From Ephydatia muelleri (Eukaryota > Porifera > Demospongiae > Spongillida > Spongillidae): a stretch of DNA of 64,000 nt. Each line of letters opens with the position of its first letter. Position 1 is the first letter of the stretch. A program made the translations under genes and the position numbers. This document shows, piece by piece, positions 22,102 to 51,553 of this stretch. The DNA is taken from positions 1,734,796-1,798,795 of the forward strand of contig JABACO010000008.1 of NCBI GenBank assembly GCA_013339895.1, read 5' to 3'. Under the pieces are notes generated by a model. The model saw only the letters and a program-made list of their open reading frames with translations, was not told the origin of the DNA and did no database searches.

Positions 22102-22843
22102 TAGTGATACAGAGGCATAATGAAGTGAGGGACTACTTGGGAGACATTTCATCGGAAGTGTGGCCATCTGTGATAAAGGAACCAATTGTAATGGAGGCAG
22201 ATCCCTCATCAAACGATGTGGGTTTAAGGCTGATCTGGGAGTTCGAGGAGTGTGGTCACCACAGACAGAGGCGTTGTTTGACATTCGCATAATTGATACT
22301 GACACCTCGTCATATAAACACCGTACTCCAGAGGCAGTCCTTTGAAAGTGCAGCAAAAGAAAAGAAAAGGATTTATCAGAAAGCTGTTGAAGATCAACGT
22401 AGTCGATGTACACCCTTTGTTGTTTCAGTGGATGGACTCCTGCACAGAGAGGCAAACCATTTTATGAAGCGTATAGCTGCTAGCCTTGCAACAAAATGGG
22501 AGAAGTCTTACTCAGAAACAGTTAGTTTTGTCAGTACGAGGCTATCTTTTTCAATTTTGAGATCTGCTAGCCTGTGTTCACGTGGCTCTAGAGTGAAATG
22601 GTGATGTGGTCTAAGGTTTGATGATGGATCAGCACTCCCGGCACACTGACAACAAAGTGATATTTTATCATGATATGTTTTCAGTAATAATTATTTATTT
22701 TGATTTAAATATGGCATAATAATGTATGAGTGTTAAAATACATTACAATATACAACAAAAAAAAAACAACACATTTGGACGCCATAACATCTATTTTGGC
22801 CTTAGACCCCTGGCCAGGATAGTACTATTAAAAAAAAACAATG
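19937..22843 (+). mobile_element. LINE A: RLE-type non-LTR retrotransposon inserted in copy B
   Basis: The order of coding blocks is: an N-terminal part with VFTRLIREAVRWITGQASGG (about 20,340-20,400), then reverse transcriptase with GVRPIGVGECQRRVLGK (20,740-20,800), LLLVDAKNAFN (20,930-20,965), GDPLSMLFYAV (21,110-21,140) and YADD (21,192-21,203). Next come a linker (21,664-21,920), a CCHC-type zinc motif CDGCGADFTLQHGMDC (22,010-22,060), RHNEVRD and a C-terminal block SVDGLLHREANHFMKR (22,425-22,470). The zinc motif plus downstream charged blocks fit a restriction-like endonuclease rather than an APE nuclease. The frame is broken in many places, and a 39 bp poly-G lies just after the zinc motif. 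The tail near 22,830 is A-rich. Confidence 0.85.
22061..22099 (+). repeat. 39 bp poly-G run
   Basis: It sits in the LINE A coding region, directly after the codons for the CCHC motif and a natural GGG/GGA glycine pair. It is probably an expansion of that G-rich site. Confidence 0.95.
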
Positions 22844-23080
22844 ATGTCGATGTACTTAGAAAATGCTTGTAATAACAAAACTAGTATAAGGACATCACTG
22901 CAAAAAGACATGAAATTAATAGGCTTGTATTACAGTTGAGAGCACTTGTACTGATTGGAAAATAGAGAACCCTGGATGCATGGGCTATATACAAGTCAAT
23001 CCTTGAAAGCATTGCCTATATCAAGACTTATCTACAAAATTTGAATACTTTAAAAGCTTTGCAAGCAAAAACGGATGCAT

Positions 23081-26200
<3,120 letters not shown>

Positions 26201-26363
26201 ATTAAGGCGCCCTCGGCCAAGGCTATGTTGTGATTGTGCGACCTGTTTACGCATCGTGTTGTAACAGCCTTGCGGTGTCGTTTGCAAAGCAACGACCCGA
26301 AAGTGGAAAAAACAATACCCAACGACATGTATCACGTAAGTGGAAGGAGAGGGAATGAGCACA

Positions 26364-26386
26364 AAAAAAAAAAAAAAAAAAAAAAA
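26364..26386 (+). repeat. Poly-A run upstream of TLE
   Basis: About 23 A residues lie within the presumptive 5' region of the TLE gene. A CT-rich tract (CTCCCT repeats, about 26,778-26,815) follows in intron 1. Confidence 0.9.
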
Positions 26387-26708
26387 CGAGCGGGATTTTG
26401 TCGTGTGCAAGTGTGTGTGGAGAGTAGCTTTAGCGCTGTTTGGCACCCTTTGTGGCTGGCTTGTGCCATCAAATAGTAGCTCGCGTGTTTCAAGTTTAGC
26501 GTCTGAGGCGTCAATGAGGTTCGAAGGGACGTATCGAACAGAACAAATTTGTTGGCTTTTTTACTAATTAACATGCGACCAATTTACTTACTTGGCGCTT
26601 GCGTCTGTGTCGATTGTGTTAGTCTGTCTCGCTTTGTGCTACCTTCTTTTTTATCTCCTGCTTCTTGCAACACGTTGTTCTTTTATCGCATTTGGCAATC
26701 ACTTCGCT

Positions 26709-42322
<15,614 letters not shown>

Positions 42323-43322
42323 NNNNNNNNNNNNNNNNNNNNNNNNNNNNNNNNNNNNNNNNNNNNNNNNNNNNNNNNNNNNNNNNNNNNNNNNNNNNNN
42401 NNNNNNNNNNNNNNNNNNNNNNNNNNNNNNNNNNNNNNNNNNNNNNNNNNNNNNNNNNNNNNNNNNNNNNNNNNNNNNNNNNNNNNNNNNNNNNNNNNNN
42501 NNNNNNNNNNNNNNNNNNNNNNNNNNNNNNNNNNNNNNNNNNNNNNNNNNNNNNNNNNNNNNNNNNNNNNNNNNNNNNNNNNNNNNNNNNNNNNNNNNNN
42601 NNNNNNNNNNNNNNNNNNNNNNNNNNNNNNNNNNNNNNNNNNNNNNNNNNNNNNNNNNNNNNNNNNNNNNNNNNNNNNNNNNNNNNNNNNNNNNNNNNNN
42701 NNNNNNNNNNNNNNNNNNNNNNNNNNNNNNNNNNNNNNNNNNNNNNNNNNNNNNNNNNNNNNNNNNNNNNNNNNNNNNNNNNNNNNNNNNNNNNNNNNNN
42801 NNNNNNNNNNNNNNNNNNNNNNNNNNNNNNNNNNNNNNNNNNNNNNNNNNNNNNNNNNNNNNNNNNNNNNNNNNNNNNNNNNNNNNNNNNNNNNNNNNNN
42901 NNNNNNNNNNNNNNNNNNNNNNNNNNNNNNNNNNNNNNNNNNNNNNNNNNNNNNNNNNNNNNNNNNNNNNNNNNNNNNNNNNNNNNNNNNNNNNNNNNNN
43001 NNNNNNNNNNNNNNNNNNNNNNNNNNNNNNNNNNNNNNNNNNNNNNNNNNNNNNNNNNNNNNNNNNNNNNNNNNNNNNNNNNNNNNNNNNNNNNNNNNNN
43101 NNNNNNNNNNNNNNNNNNNNNNNNNNNNNNNNNNNNNNNNNNNNNNNNNNNNNNNNNNNNNNNNNNNNNNNNNNNNNNNNNNNNNNNNNNNNNNNNNNNN
43201 NNNNNNNNNNNNNNNNNNNNNNNNNNNNNNNNNNNNNNNNNNNNNNNNNNNNNNNNNNNNNNNNNNNNNNNNNNNNNNNNNNNNNNNNNNNNNNNNNNNN
43301 NNNNNNNNNNNNNNNNNNNNNN
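42323..43322. other. Assembly gap of exactly 1,000 N
   Basis: The round length suggests a placeholder of unknown true size. It interrupts TLE exon 21, and the sequence to its right does not continue the gene. Confidence 1.
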
Positions 43323-43359
43323 GCCTCCTTCTGCTGTGCAGTGACACCCTGAGGGGAAG

Positions 43360-43605
43360 GGAAGTGCTCTGGTGACACCATACAAAGGAGGGAGTGCTCT
43401 GGTGACACTATACAAAGGAGAGAGTGTTCTGGTGACACCATACAAAGGAGGGAGTGCTCTGGTGACACCATACAAAGGAGGGAGTGTTCTGGTGACACCA
43501 TACAAAGGAGGGAGTGCTCTGGTGACACTATACAAAGGAGGGAGTGCTCTGTTGACACCATACAAAGGAGGGAGTGCTCTGGTGACACCATTACAATTAG
43601 AGGGT
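43360..43605. repeat. 30 bp minisatellite beside the gap
   Basis: About eight units contain TGACACCATACAAAGGAGGG and AGTGCTCTGG. The array adjoins the gap, and such arrays are a common cause of assembly breaks. Confidence 0.95.
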
Positions 43606-45030
43606 GCTCCAGTGAGACTTTCATGAATACCCATAGGGAAGGTGGGGTTGCTATATGCAGAACTTGCACCCAGTGTTGTGCCTGAACATGTTACATTGTA
43701 AGAAGCATGTGATTTGGTACAGTGATGGCTTTCATTTTTGTTGGTTCTTCTAAATGAGATATACACTACAGGCACAGCTACACAGAGAGATGCAAATGTG
43801 ATGGATACTCACCACATCAAACCTGCAAGCAAACTACACTACATCCAGACATGTACCTGCACATTTGTGGTGACCCTATGAAGGCTTGGTGCCTAGATTC
43901 TTCCATGCTTTCCTCACATGCTTACACTCCACTCACACACTGCATTACTCTTAGAACATAAAAGGTGCAAAAAACATATAAATGCCATGAACAGATGGTG
44001 TTGTCCAGGGCCAAATAGAGATGACATAACTTATGGCAGCAGAGCTAAGCTGTGGTACATTTGAAGTGGCCATTATTGTAACAATGGAAGACTCATGCCT
44101 ATATGGGGTGGGCAAATTACATGACGTATGCGTTTACGGGCAACGTTTGAGATATACATGCAGGAAAGTTACGGAATGGGTAGTGAGTGATCCTGACCCC
44201 TAGGCTTTCAAGAATTTTGGGGATGGCGTCTGTAACCCCCCCCCCCCCGCCCCCCCGCTCTCTCTCTCTCTCTCTCTCTCACTCTCTCTCTTCTTGTCAA
44301 CGGTTTTTCTGAGTTTCACTTATGATGCTAAAAATAAGAACATGTAATTTTATGTTACAATAGACATAGCTGTAATGTACATTCAGACGTTGGACTTGAC
44401 ATGTCCGGATTTTCTGCACTATGCTGTCGTTCATTTGTCTAGAACTACATTTTGAACATTCATTTATCCATTATTGTGATGAATAGCCTGTTCATAAACG
44501 TGGCTTACAGTACTCCTAGCTGCATGGCTTACAGCACCCCTGGCTACATGGCTTACAGCACCCCAAGCTGCATGGCACAGTACTCCTAGCTGCAAACCCA
44601 ATCACACACTGTACAGTCTGACAAAGTGGTCCCATGAATGGTACATGGACACTAATCCTAAAATCGTGCGTCTGATCGATGGGCCTGATCAATGATCAAT
44701 AGCTAACATCAACACAAACAGTACAACCATGACCAATTATTTATCTGAACGGCGTTTCCGGCATAGATTATTGCAACATTGAATGTCAAAATCGTCAGAA
44801 CATCGAATTAAAAATGTATATAATTTTATTACATCGACACATTTGGCGTTCCATTCCTATGTCCCCAAATTTCAACACACCACTTCCCTTATGCCATCCT
44901 TATCAAAATACGTTACAGTAAATCGATTGTAATTGCAAAGATGGTTTGCTTGAGGCAACTAATACATGATGTAAACAGCTACACACAATTCAACAATCAC
45001 AGTACAACATCTACAGTATTACATAACACC
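43606..45030. other. No gene seen; short repeats
   Basis: A C-rich run then CT repeats lie at 44,237-44,291. Four degenerate units around GCATGGCTTACAGCACCCC lie at 44,500-44,590. No TLE terminal exon and no kinase exon was recognised here. Confidence 0.6.
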
Positions 45031-45037
45031 TAAAGTA

Positions 45038-45670
45038 TTATTTACAACAACTACATTGCAACTGTTGGGTCGATGCACTTTTAATCTTTCCAATGAAAGA
45101 ATTCCAGAGTGTTGTATCCTCATCATCCAAGTGTGCATCCCAGTTTGTTGGATGCCTGGAGATAGGTTCAATTCCTCCATGAATTACGATTTTCCACCTG
45201 ATCAGTTTATGGTATCCGTCTATATGCCACAAGGCATTTGGTGAATGAACGGCGTAAACTCGACGGTGAAGGACTGTTGCAAAGCGAGACACACCACCAT
45301 TTGGATCTACTCGTCGCAAGGATTCTCTCACTCAACACCTTTTAAAACGACCTGTAACAGACTTCTCCCCACATTTTGGATAACACCGAGTCACCTGAGA
45401 AACAAGAGAGTCAAGCTCTTTATATCACTGATCTTACTGCAGCTTCTCAAACTGATGTTCAAGTGTTGCAAACCGTCTTTCTACAGTGCATGTACTGCAT
45501 CCAAACATACTTGCTAAGTCTCGAAGTCTCAAGCTATGCAGTCTCAACAAGGAATCTCAGCTTATCTTCTTCTACGGCTGATATCTTAAGCGCCTTCCGA
45601 CATTCAGCGAGCCAGTTTGATGAGCGTACAGCGCTTACAACCGGTAGCTACAGCCCTGTTTATATATAAC
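45038..45670 (-). mobile_element. Integrase-core gene remnant (fossil)
   Basis: Minus-strand blocks YKELDSLVSQVTRCYPKCG, VRESLRRVDPNGG, RRVYAVHSPNALWHIDGYHK and LIRWKIVIHGGI belong to an rve-type integrase-core family that is common as single genes in invertebrate and fish genomes. An N-terminal helix-turn-helix-like part precedes them. The piece is truncated after the first part of the core and is broken. It is probably from an integrase-bearing mobile element; the precise family is not determined. Confidence 0.6.
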
Positions 45671-45911
45671 TTGTTGAATCACGGTCACAATTTCGGAAGT
45701 ACACGAACAGCTACAGTACTAGTGCACCGAAACGACACATAGGTCCTATGAGTTGAAGCTCGATAATTTCACTTCAGCAGGTCTGGAAAGAACAATAGCC
45801 TGTAGGGAAGAAAGTAAACAGCGTCTGTAAATGTAACACAAGCAATTCGATTGGCAGATGAGTGTGTAAGCAAGCGTGTAAGAAAAACACACACACGCAC
45901 ACACGCGCGCG

Positions 45912-45976
<65 letters not shown>

Positions 45977-46147
45977 CTGCGCCACAGCATTAGTATGCAG
46001 AGCTGTGCAGAGTCTGCATATCAACCATATGCAGATGAGTATCATTGAAGTGTTCATATGCAGAGGTCTGCATATGAACACTTCAACGATACTCATCTGC
46101 ATATGGTTGCTCTGCACAACTCTGCATACTAAATGCTGTGGCGCAGT
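45977..46147. repeat. 171 bp hairpin element flanked by (CA)n on both sides
   Basis: Arms begin with TGCGCCACAGCATT and meet near 46,062, with CATATGCAGATGAGTATC and GTTCATATGCAGA in both arms. CA-rich tracts lie directly outside (45,888-45,976 and 46,149-46,195). Mismatches are few. Confidence 0.85.
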
Positions 46148-46491
46148 GACACACACACACACACCACACACAACACACACACACGCACGCACGGGTCTAC
46201 GTAGGCCTACATATGCTTACACGCACCTACACCAGACTTTCTAATCTCATCCATCCGAGAATGGGTTTCGGCTTACTAGAACGCTAGCGTATCGGGTGTC
46301 ATTCACCTAATTACTCCACCCCTCGTTTCCTTTCCACGCCTCCAAAGTACGTGTTTGGGGAAAAAAAAAAAAAAAAAAACTCCGACGCAATGTTCTTTTT
46401 TAAAAATAAAAAAAAAAAAAAATTTTTTTTTAAATATTCATTTAGGTGGCGGCAACGGCGTTCCATACATATGTAATATAAATAAAGAGAA

Positions 46492-47285
46492 TATATGGAA
46501 CGTTCTATACGAAAATGAGTCTTGTGGATTTTATTTTATAACATAAAAGTTAAATCGATATATCTTCCGAAATATTAACGCTATCGGGTTCCTATTTTTA
46601 ACACAACGTACCACACCATTACTATATGTGTAAATCCATTTTGGTGTCTTGCACATGCGGGGTACCGACGTTACAAGGTCCGATACCCCGTAGGGTTCAA
46701 AACGGCCACATCTTCAGGTAGGAGTGTCCAAATCGGTTCAAAATAGGTACCTATGTAGAAGGGTCCTACCATTATTGATTTGTTCTGTTCGTTCATTTTT
46801 GCTTTATCCGTTATGGAGATACAAGCGTGCAAAGAAATTGCATATTTCCCGGGCGTTACGCGCCATTCACGTATTACGAGGACGTCCTCGAAGCCAGTCG
46901 TAATACGTGAATGGCGCGTAACGCCCGGGAAATATGCAATTTCTTTGCACGCTTGTATCTCCATAACGGATAAAGCAAAAATGAACGAACAGAACAAATC
47001 AATAGCGGTAGGACCCTTCTACATAGGTACCTATTTTGAACCGATTTGGACACTCCTACCTGAAGATGTGGCCGTTTTGAACCCTACGGGGTATCGGACC
47101 TTGAAGCGTCGGTACCCCGCATGTGTAAGACACCAAAATGAATTTTCACATATAGTAATGGTGTGGTATGTTGTGTTAAAAATAGGAACCCGATAGCGTT
47201 AATATTTCGGAAGATATACCGATTTCAATTTTATGTTATAAAGTAAAATCCACAAGACCCATTTTCGTATAGAACGTTCCATATA
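46492..47285. mobile_element. 794 bp palindromic element with 388 bp arms
   Basis: Arms 46,492-46,879 and 46,898-47,285 are near-identical inverted copies with an 18 bp spacer and no net indel. Words shared by both arms include TATATGGAACGTTC, ATCCGTTATGGAGATACAAG and TACCTGAAGATGTGGCCGTT (or their complements). There is no coding capacity. Single-arm relatives occur at 5,600-5,975 and 18,258-18,575. This is a foldback-type MITE; few arm mismatches imply a recent origin or arm-to-arm conversion. Confidence 0.9.
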
Positions 47286-47301
47286 GCATCAAAATAAAAA
47301 T

Positions 47302-48150
47302 CTAAACACCATTACTCAAAGGAGGGAAAAGGGTTGGAGGCAAAGTTCCCAAAACAGATGCAGCATTCCCTCTCTGAATGGCCACTGAAAACCTTTGCAG
47401 GAGGTATGCCAAAGAGCTTTTTTCCCCAGTGGTGTTCACAATGCGGCGACCGAAGTCCGTCAAGAATGACATGGAGCGAGGGCCGCAGACTCCAGTAGTT
47501 TCAAAGGCAACAGGTGTGAAAGAATGGTACGCATGGGAGGTGATGTAACTGTACTTCTTGATCTTGGTCTGCTCTGCCTGGTTCGCTGCTGCACACACTT
47601 CAGAGGCTGTCATGGATAGATGGGAAGGGGCAAAAGTGTCTACACAGGTTGCATCCCAGACCAATAATCTGCCATTTGACCAAGGAACCATTGTGATTCC
47701 ATCAGGACGCTTACCATCTGTTCGATCGAGACCAGTGGGCTCTAGCCGAGAAGGAACATTGGCAGACGATAAAGCCCTGTGCAGAATGTCATTAAGCATG
47801 GCATGGCGGAAGTGACAACCAGCACTAAAACGACAACTGAGCCCATGCGTGCCGAGCGTGTCCACATTTGCACCACAGTGATAACAAAGGTGAGGGATGC
47901 AAAGTGGGGTTCCCAGACGAAGGCCAATCGCTATGCGAATAGTGTTATCATCCATGCGAAGACCCAGGGAAGTAACTGGTAGAGTGTGCAACCAAGAACC
48001 AGATTCCTTTTTAGAGGCAGATAAAAGCCTCGCCTTGGATAAAGGATCAGGGGCAGTGGCCAACAGTTCAGCTGCAATGGAAAAAACCCTTGGTAGATCC
48101 CACAATTTCTGTCGATGTGACATTGGGCCAGAAGGAGGAGATTCATTATG
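47302..48150 (-). mobile_element. LINE B: 3' part of an RLE-type non-LTR retrotransposon
   Basis: A 273-codon minus-strand frame carries a zinc motif (CYHCGANVDTLGTHGLSC) and then GKRPDGITMVPW and LLVWDATCVDT. These are the PD and D positions of a restriction-like endonuclease. It ends with FSVAIQRGNAASVLGT, then a natural stop. The reverse transcriptase part is absent (5' truncation at about 48,150). The frame is open throughout, so this fragment is relatively young. Its family differs from LINE A and LINE C. Confidence 0.85.
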
Positions 48151-48249
48151 ACCTGTGGATCATTCAGCGATGGCAGAATTCCTAAAGGGAGAGTGGTGAC
48201 TCCTGGAAACGAGGTGGTAGTATGGTATCTTGTATTCCTGTATATTATT

Positions 48250-50505
48250 CATACAATTTTAATAAAGAGAATACTAATAATAATAATACAAGAAAACACG
48301 AGCAAACACACATACACATGCATAACACAATTAAGATTAACGATCCTGAAGGGTGTTTGGGCACATCTGAGTAGAATGGCTCTTGCATTCTGCCTCATCA
48401 GTGTGACGCCCAGCAGGCAGTACATTTGGCTCAGTGCCTCAGTTTCACAAACACCCACTTGCATGGCAAGCCTCTTACTTAATCTAGAGAAGCATCCTTG
48501 GGCTTCACATCCCCAACCACAACCACCATAAACTTCAACCACTAATGGAATGCATGTTCAGCCCAATCTTCCACACATCTGATCATTCTTGGTATGCTTT
48601 CCAATCTCCCCAAACTCTGCAGAATTGCCTGAAGCCAAGCTCGCTTCCAGAATCAGGTCTGTATTAACCGGATGGATGACTTTCAGGTCAAAAGCTGCAG
48701 GGTTGGAGAGGGACCAGTTGGCACCAGCACATCAGCTGGTGTAGAGAAGTCTAAGCCTGGACCTTTCTCCAGTTGAGGAGATAAGCAGGCTTTAGAGCAC
48801 AGATTGGCAAAACAGTCTCTAAGCTTATTGTGCCGTGCAATGATGTCACCTCCAGAACGACATGTAAGGGCATGGTGGCAATCTGGATCAAGGGCACTTG
48901 AGCAAAGGGGACATTTTCTGTCAGCTGTAGAGATAGGTATACCTAGCCACCATTTCAAAAGGACTTGCACCTCTTGAGGCTCCAAAGCTAAGTCATTGTG
49001 TATGGAAGGAATAGCTCTCAACCAGGCATTAGCATTTGGCTGACACTGCTCTAAGTCTTGCTCTGGTGCAGACTGTGCTGTTAATAAGAAGATTCTGGAA
49101 GGAATTGTCTTCTATTTTGCCTGATTGATGGTGCTGCTGTGGAGGAGAACTAGTTACTGATTGAATAGTTACTGCATCAGCAGAATCGATCTTCATGTTG
49201 TAGAGTGCTATTGCCTCATTGAGATGATGGAAAGAATTTGGAGCACTGGTGACATCAATAGCATTTGACAAGGATGAAATGTATGCACTGGAGGAGTGGC
49301 TAGAGACTGATGTCAATCCAAGACCACCATGCCGTAATGGTAGTTGAACTTGTTTGGTGGCTGAATGTGTAAGTTCAAAGGCTGCACATCTCTTGCCTTC
49401 CCTCTCCACACCTTCCCCATCCAATTTCATCCCACCCCCCCCCCCCCCCCCCCCCCCCCAATTCCCATCAACTCCTCTACACATATCATGATCCCCAGCT
49501 TCTAAACAGTGGAGGACATCTTCATCAAAAAGCATCAACTGCCTTAGAGAAGAATCCCAAGGGGGAATGGAACGACTCAAATGGGACAGCTTACAAAAGC
49601 TTGCACAGTGGCGAAGTAGCAAGATGGATACTTGAGGGTCGCAGAGCTGAGGTAAAAGATGGAGAAGAGAACAAGCCTGCTTTCTCTTTGCCTCAATGTA
49701 GTCACCACAAAATTCTGGACTTCCAATTGGTGCCCCCAGGATTTCAAAGTTAAGTGTAGTTTATGTAGGGATGCTGGAGTCGAAAAGTTGAAAAATATCT
49801 GCATTAGGACTGAACAGTTCGCATTTGGATAGGTTGAGGATCAGACCATTTGGCTTGCCTTCTGAACTTATGACTTCTAAAGCCCTGAGCACAGCAGAGC
49901 CCGGACCAGCCAGGGCCCCATCATCTAGGTACCATGCATTAAGCAAGAGCTGTTGACATTGAGGGTCAGCTGCTAACTATTTCAGAACCGATTGAAGGAC
50001 TAGAGCAAACAGTAGAGGGCCAAGCGGATCACCTTGCTGAACCCCTGATGCTGAAGAAATTGAACCGACAGGATGCCAAAGTTTTGGATGTTGTGAGTAG
50101 CACCAGGAGGTCCATGGGTAAATCTCTGGAAAATGCATTAAACATTGTTGGAGAACAGCATCCCTAAATACAAGATTAAAAGCATTTTGCATGTCGATTT
50201 TAATGACAGCAAAATCAGGGTCGCTCCAATGCTGCTCTAAAACCTCTCTGAGGTTGCGGATTATCTTTTCTGATCCTCTTGGGCAAGCCACACCAAACTG
50301 AAAATCTGAAGCCTTTTCCTTTACCACATTGCAGGCGCACTTGCTAGCCAGCCTCCTTATCACCTCCCCCACTGCAATAGGCCTAACGTCCCAACCATTA
50401 CCCTTTACCTTCAACAGTGCTGTCAAACTTTGCTAGAAGTGGGGCTATCTCTTCAGGAGCCTTTCCAGCAAGTAAAATGTTTAAGACTTCACAGTAACCT
50501 ACTAT
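48250..50505 (-). mobile_element. LINE C: RLE-type non-LTR retrotransposon, 5' truncated
   Basis: Minus-strand blocks in order: WDVRPIAVGEVIRRLASKCA (about 50,330-50,395), FAVIKIDMQNAFNLVFRDAV (50,150-50,210), SGVQQGDPLGPLLFALVLQS (49,990-50,050), YLDD (about 49,918-49,930) and LPLRHGGLGLTSVSS (49,305-49,350). They continue with a zinc motif CPLCSSALDPDCHHALTC (48,870-48,925) with RHNKLRD, then a C-terminal EVYGGCGWGCEA block (48,490-48,535). These give reverse transcriptase, thumb, then the nuclease region. Several frame breaks are present. The tail at 48,250-48,300 is rich in TAT/AAT repeats. It belongs with LINE A by the RPIxVGE motif and lies within the 3' flank of the Eph gene. Confidence 0.85.
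49435..49459 (+). repeat. 25 bp poly-C run in LINE C
   Basis: Poly-G on the LINE coding strand. It lies within an insert (about 49,381-49,490) that interrupts the coding blocks. Confidence 0.95.
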
Positions 50506-50768
50506 GAGACTACACAGCTATATAGAGACATAAAATTGCATGTAGGCATATACATGCTTTGATTAAGATAACATAAGGACACCCTTGGAAATGATGGATG
50601 CCATAACAACATGGCATACTTGAGGATGAAGCTGATACACTTTGAGTTGTCAAAACAATTGAGATGCTTCTGTTTCCCTCTTCCCCAGGCAATCCATTCT
50701 GGGCCACCATCGTCATCCTGTACTCAGTGGCTGGGAGCAAGTTGGTCACAGTCACTGATGTGGTGTAG

Positions 50769-50810
50769 ACAGTGCCCCATGTCATCCTTGAGGATGACAT
50801 GGGGCACTGT
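50769..50810. repeat. Perfect 20 bp inverted repeat inside the FN3 exon
   Basis: ACAGTGCCCCATGTCATCCT, then TG, then its exact complement. The FN3 domain is about 20 residues short here, lacking the usual middle strands. Confidence 0.95.
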
Positions 50811-50892
50811 CCTGAGGAGGGTGACCAACTCAACACCATAGCTGTGGCACTAATTGTACCCATGGTTAGATTTTGTGGGGCTGAAGGTGGTC

Positions 50893-51553
50893 CTGGGTGG
50901 GGCATGATATAGAATACAATCAATGCATGTCCTAATGTTAACCTTACTGACAAGCCAAGGGTTTCACAAAGCCATCCTTTCTATTTTTGTAACTAAGAAT
51001 TTCGTGAGTCGTACTTAGTGGTAGCCATGCTAGAATACAATGTGTATGTAGTGATGTGTTGATAGCCATGCATGGTTGTACGCTTGTGTACTTAATGGTG
51101 ATGTGTTGTATATGCTGGGTGTGGTGATGTGCTGGTATAGTGTGATGTGTTGGTAGCCTTGCATATCATTTAAGTTGTATACGCTGCAGGTTCGAAGATT
51201 TTAGCAACAGTTCTATTTAAGTTTTGCACAGACCCTGTTAATAGGTAACAAATCACTCTAAAAAAAAGGCATGCTGTCACATTTCATACACCGCGCAGAC
51301 CTCTTCTGTCTATTAACAGATTGTACTACAAAGAAATTTATTAATCCATTCGAGTACATTCACAATGAATGACATCATAGTTTTACATACCCTACCAACA
51401 CACATGCACACACACATATACACTACTCTCCAAGCACCCACACCTAACACTGTCACTTATTGATGCAACAAACACACTCACTCTTCCATGCCACACACTG
51501 CAGGTAAGCACACAGCTGACCCTCACCCTGATGATATGCATGCAATGTCTTAC
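50893..51553. other. Eph intron with TGATGTGTTG-like repeats
   Basis: The intron is bounded by a GTAAGA donor (complement at 51,548-51,553) and a CCCACCCAG acceptor at 50,893. It contains loose GTGATGTGTTG repeats at about 51,050-51,165 and no other feature. Confidence 0.6.

Larger units (their letters stand above)
18900..23080 (+). mobile_element. Copy B of the uncharacterised element, split by two insertions
   Basis: Host-element pieces lie at 18,900-18,998 (NKMRFKQGKGDPADF), 19,802-19,936 (LFLHQNN, then HIMFHQAGVLYYLREK) and 22,844-23,080 (matching the block from LENVCKSKTTL to the alanine/leucine-rich ALGLIG region of copy A). Between them sit a TTAA-flanked element and a LINE. Only the middle of the protein is represented, in order and on the same strand as in copy A. 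This copy is non-functional. Confidence 0.75.

Noticed and set aside
43323-50500. Kinase or transmembrane exons completing the Eph gene
   Set aside because: Looked for on minus; no GxGxxG, HRDL or DFG-like segment was found, only transposon and palindrome sequence.
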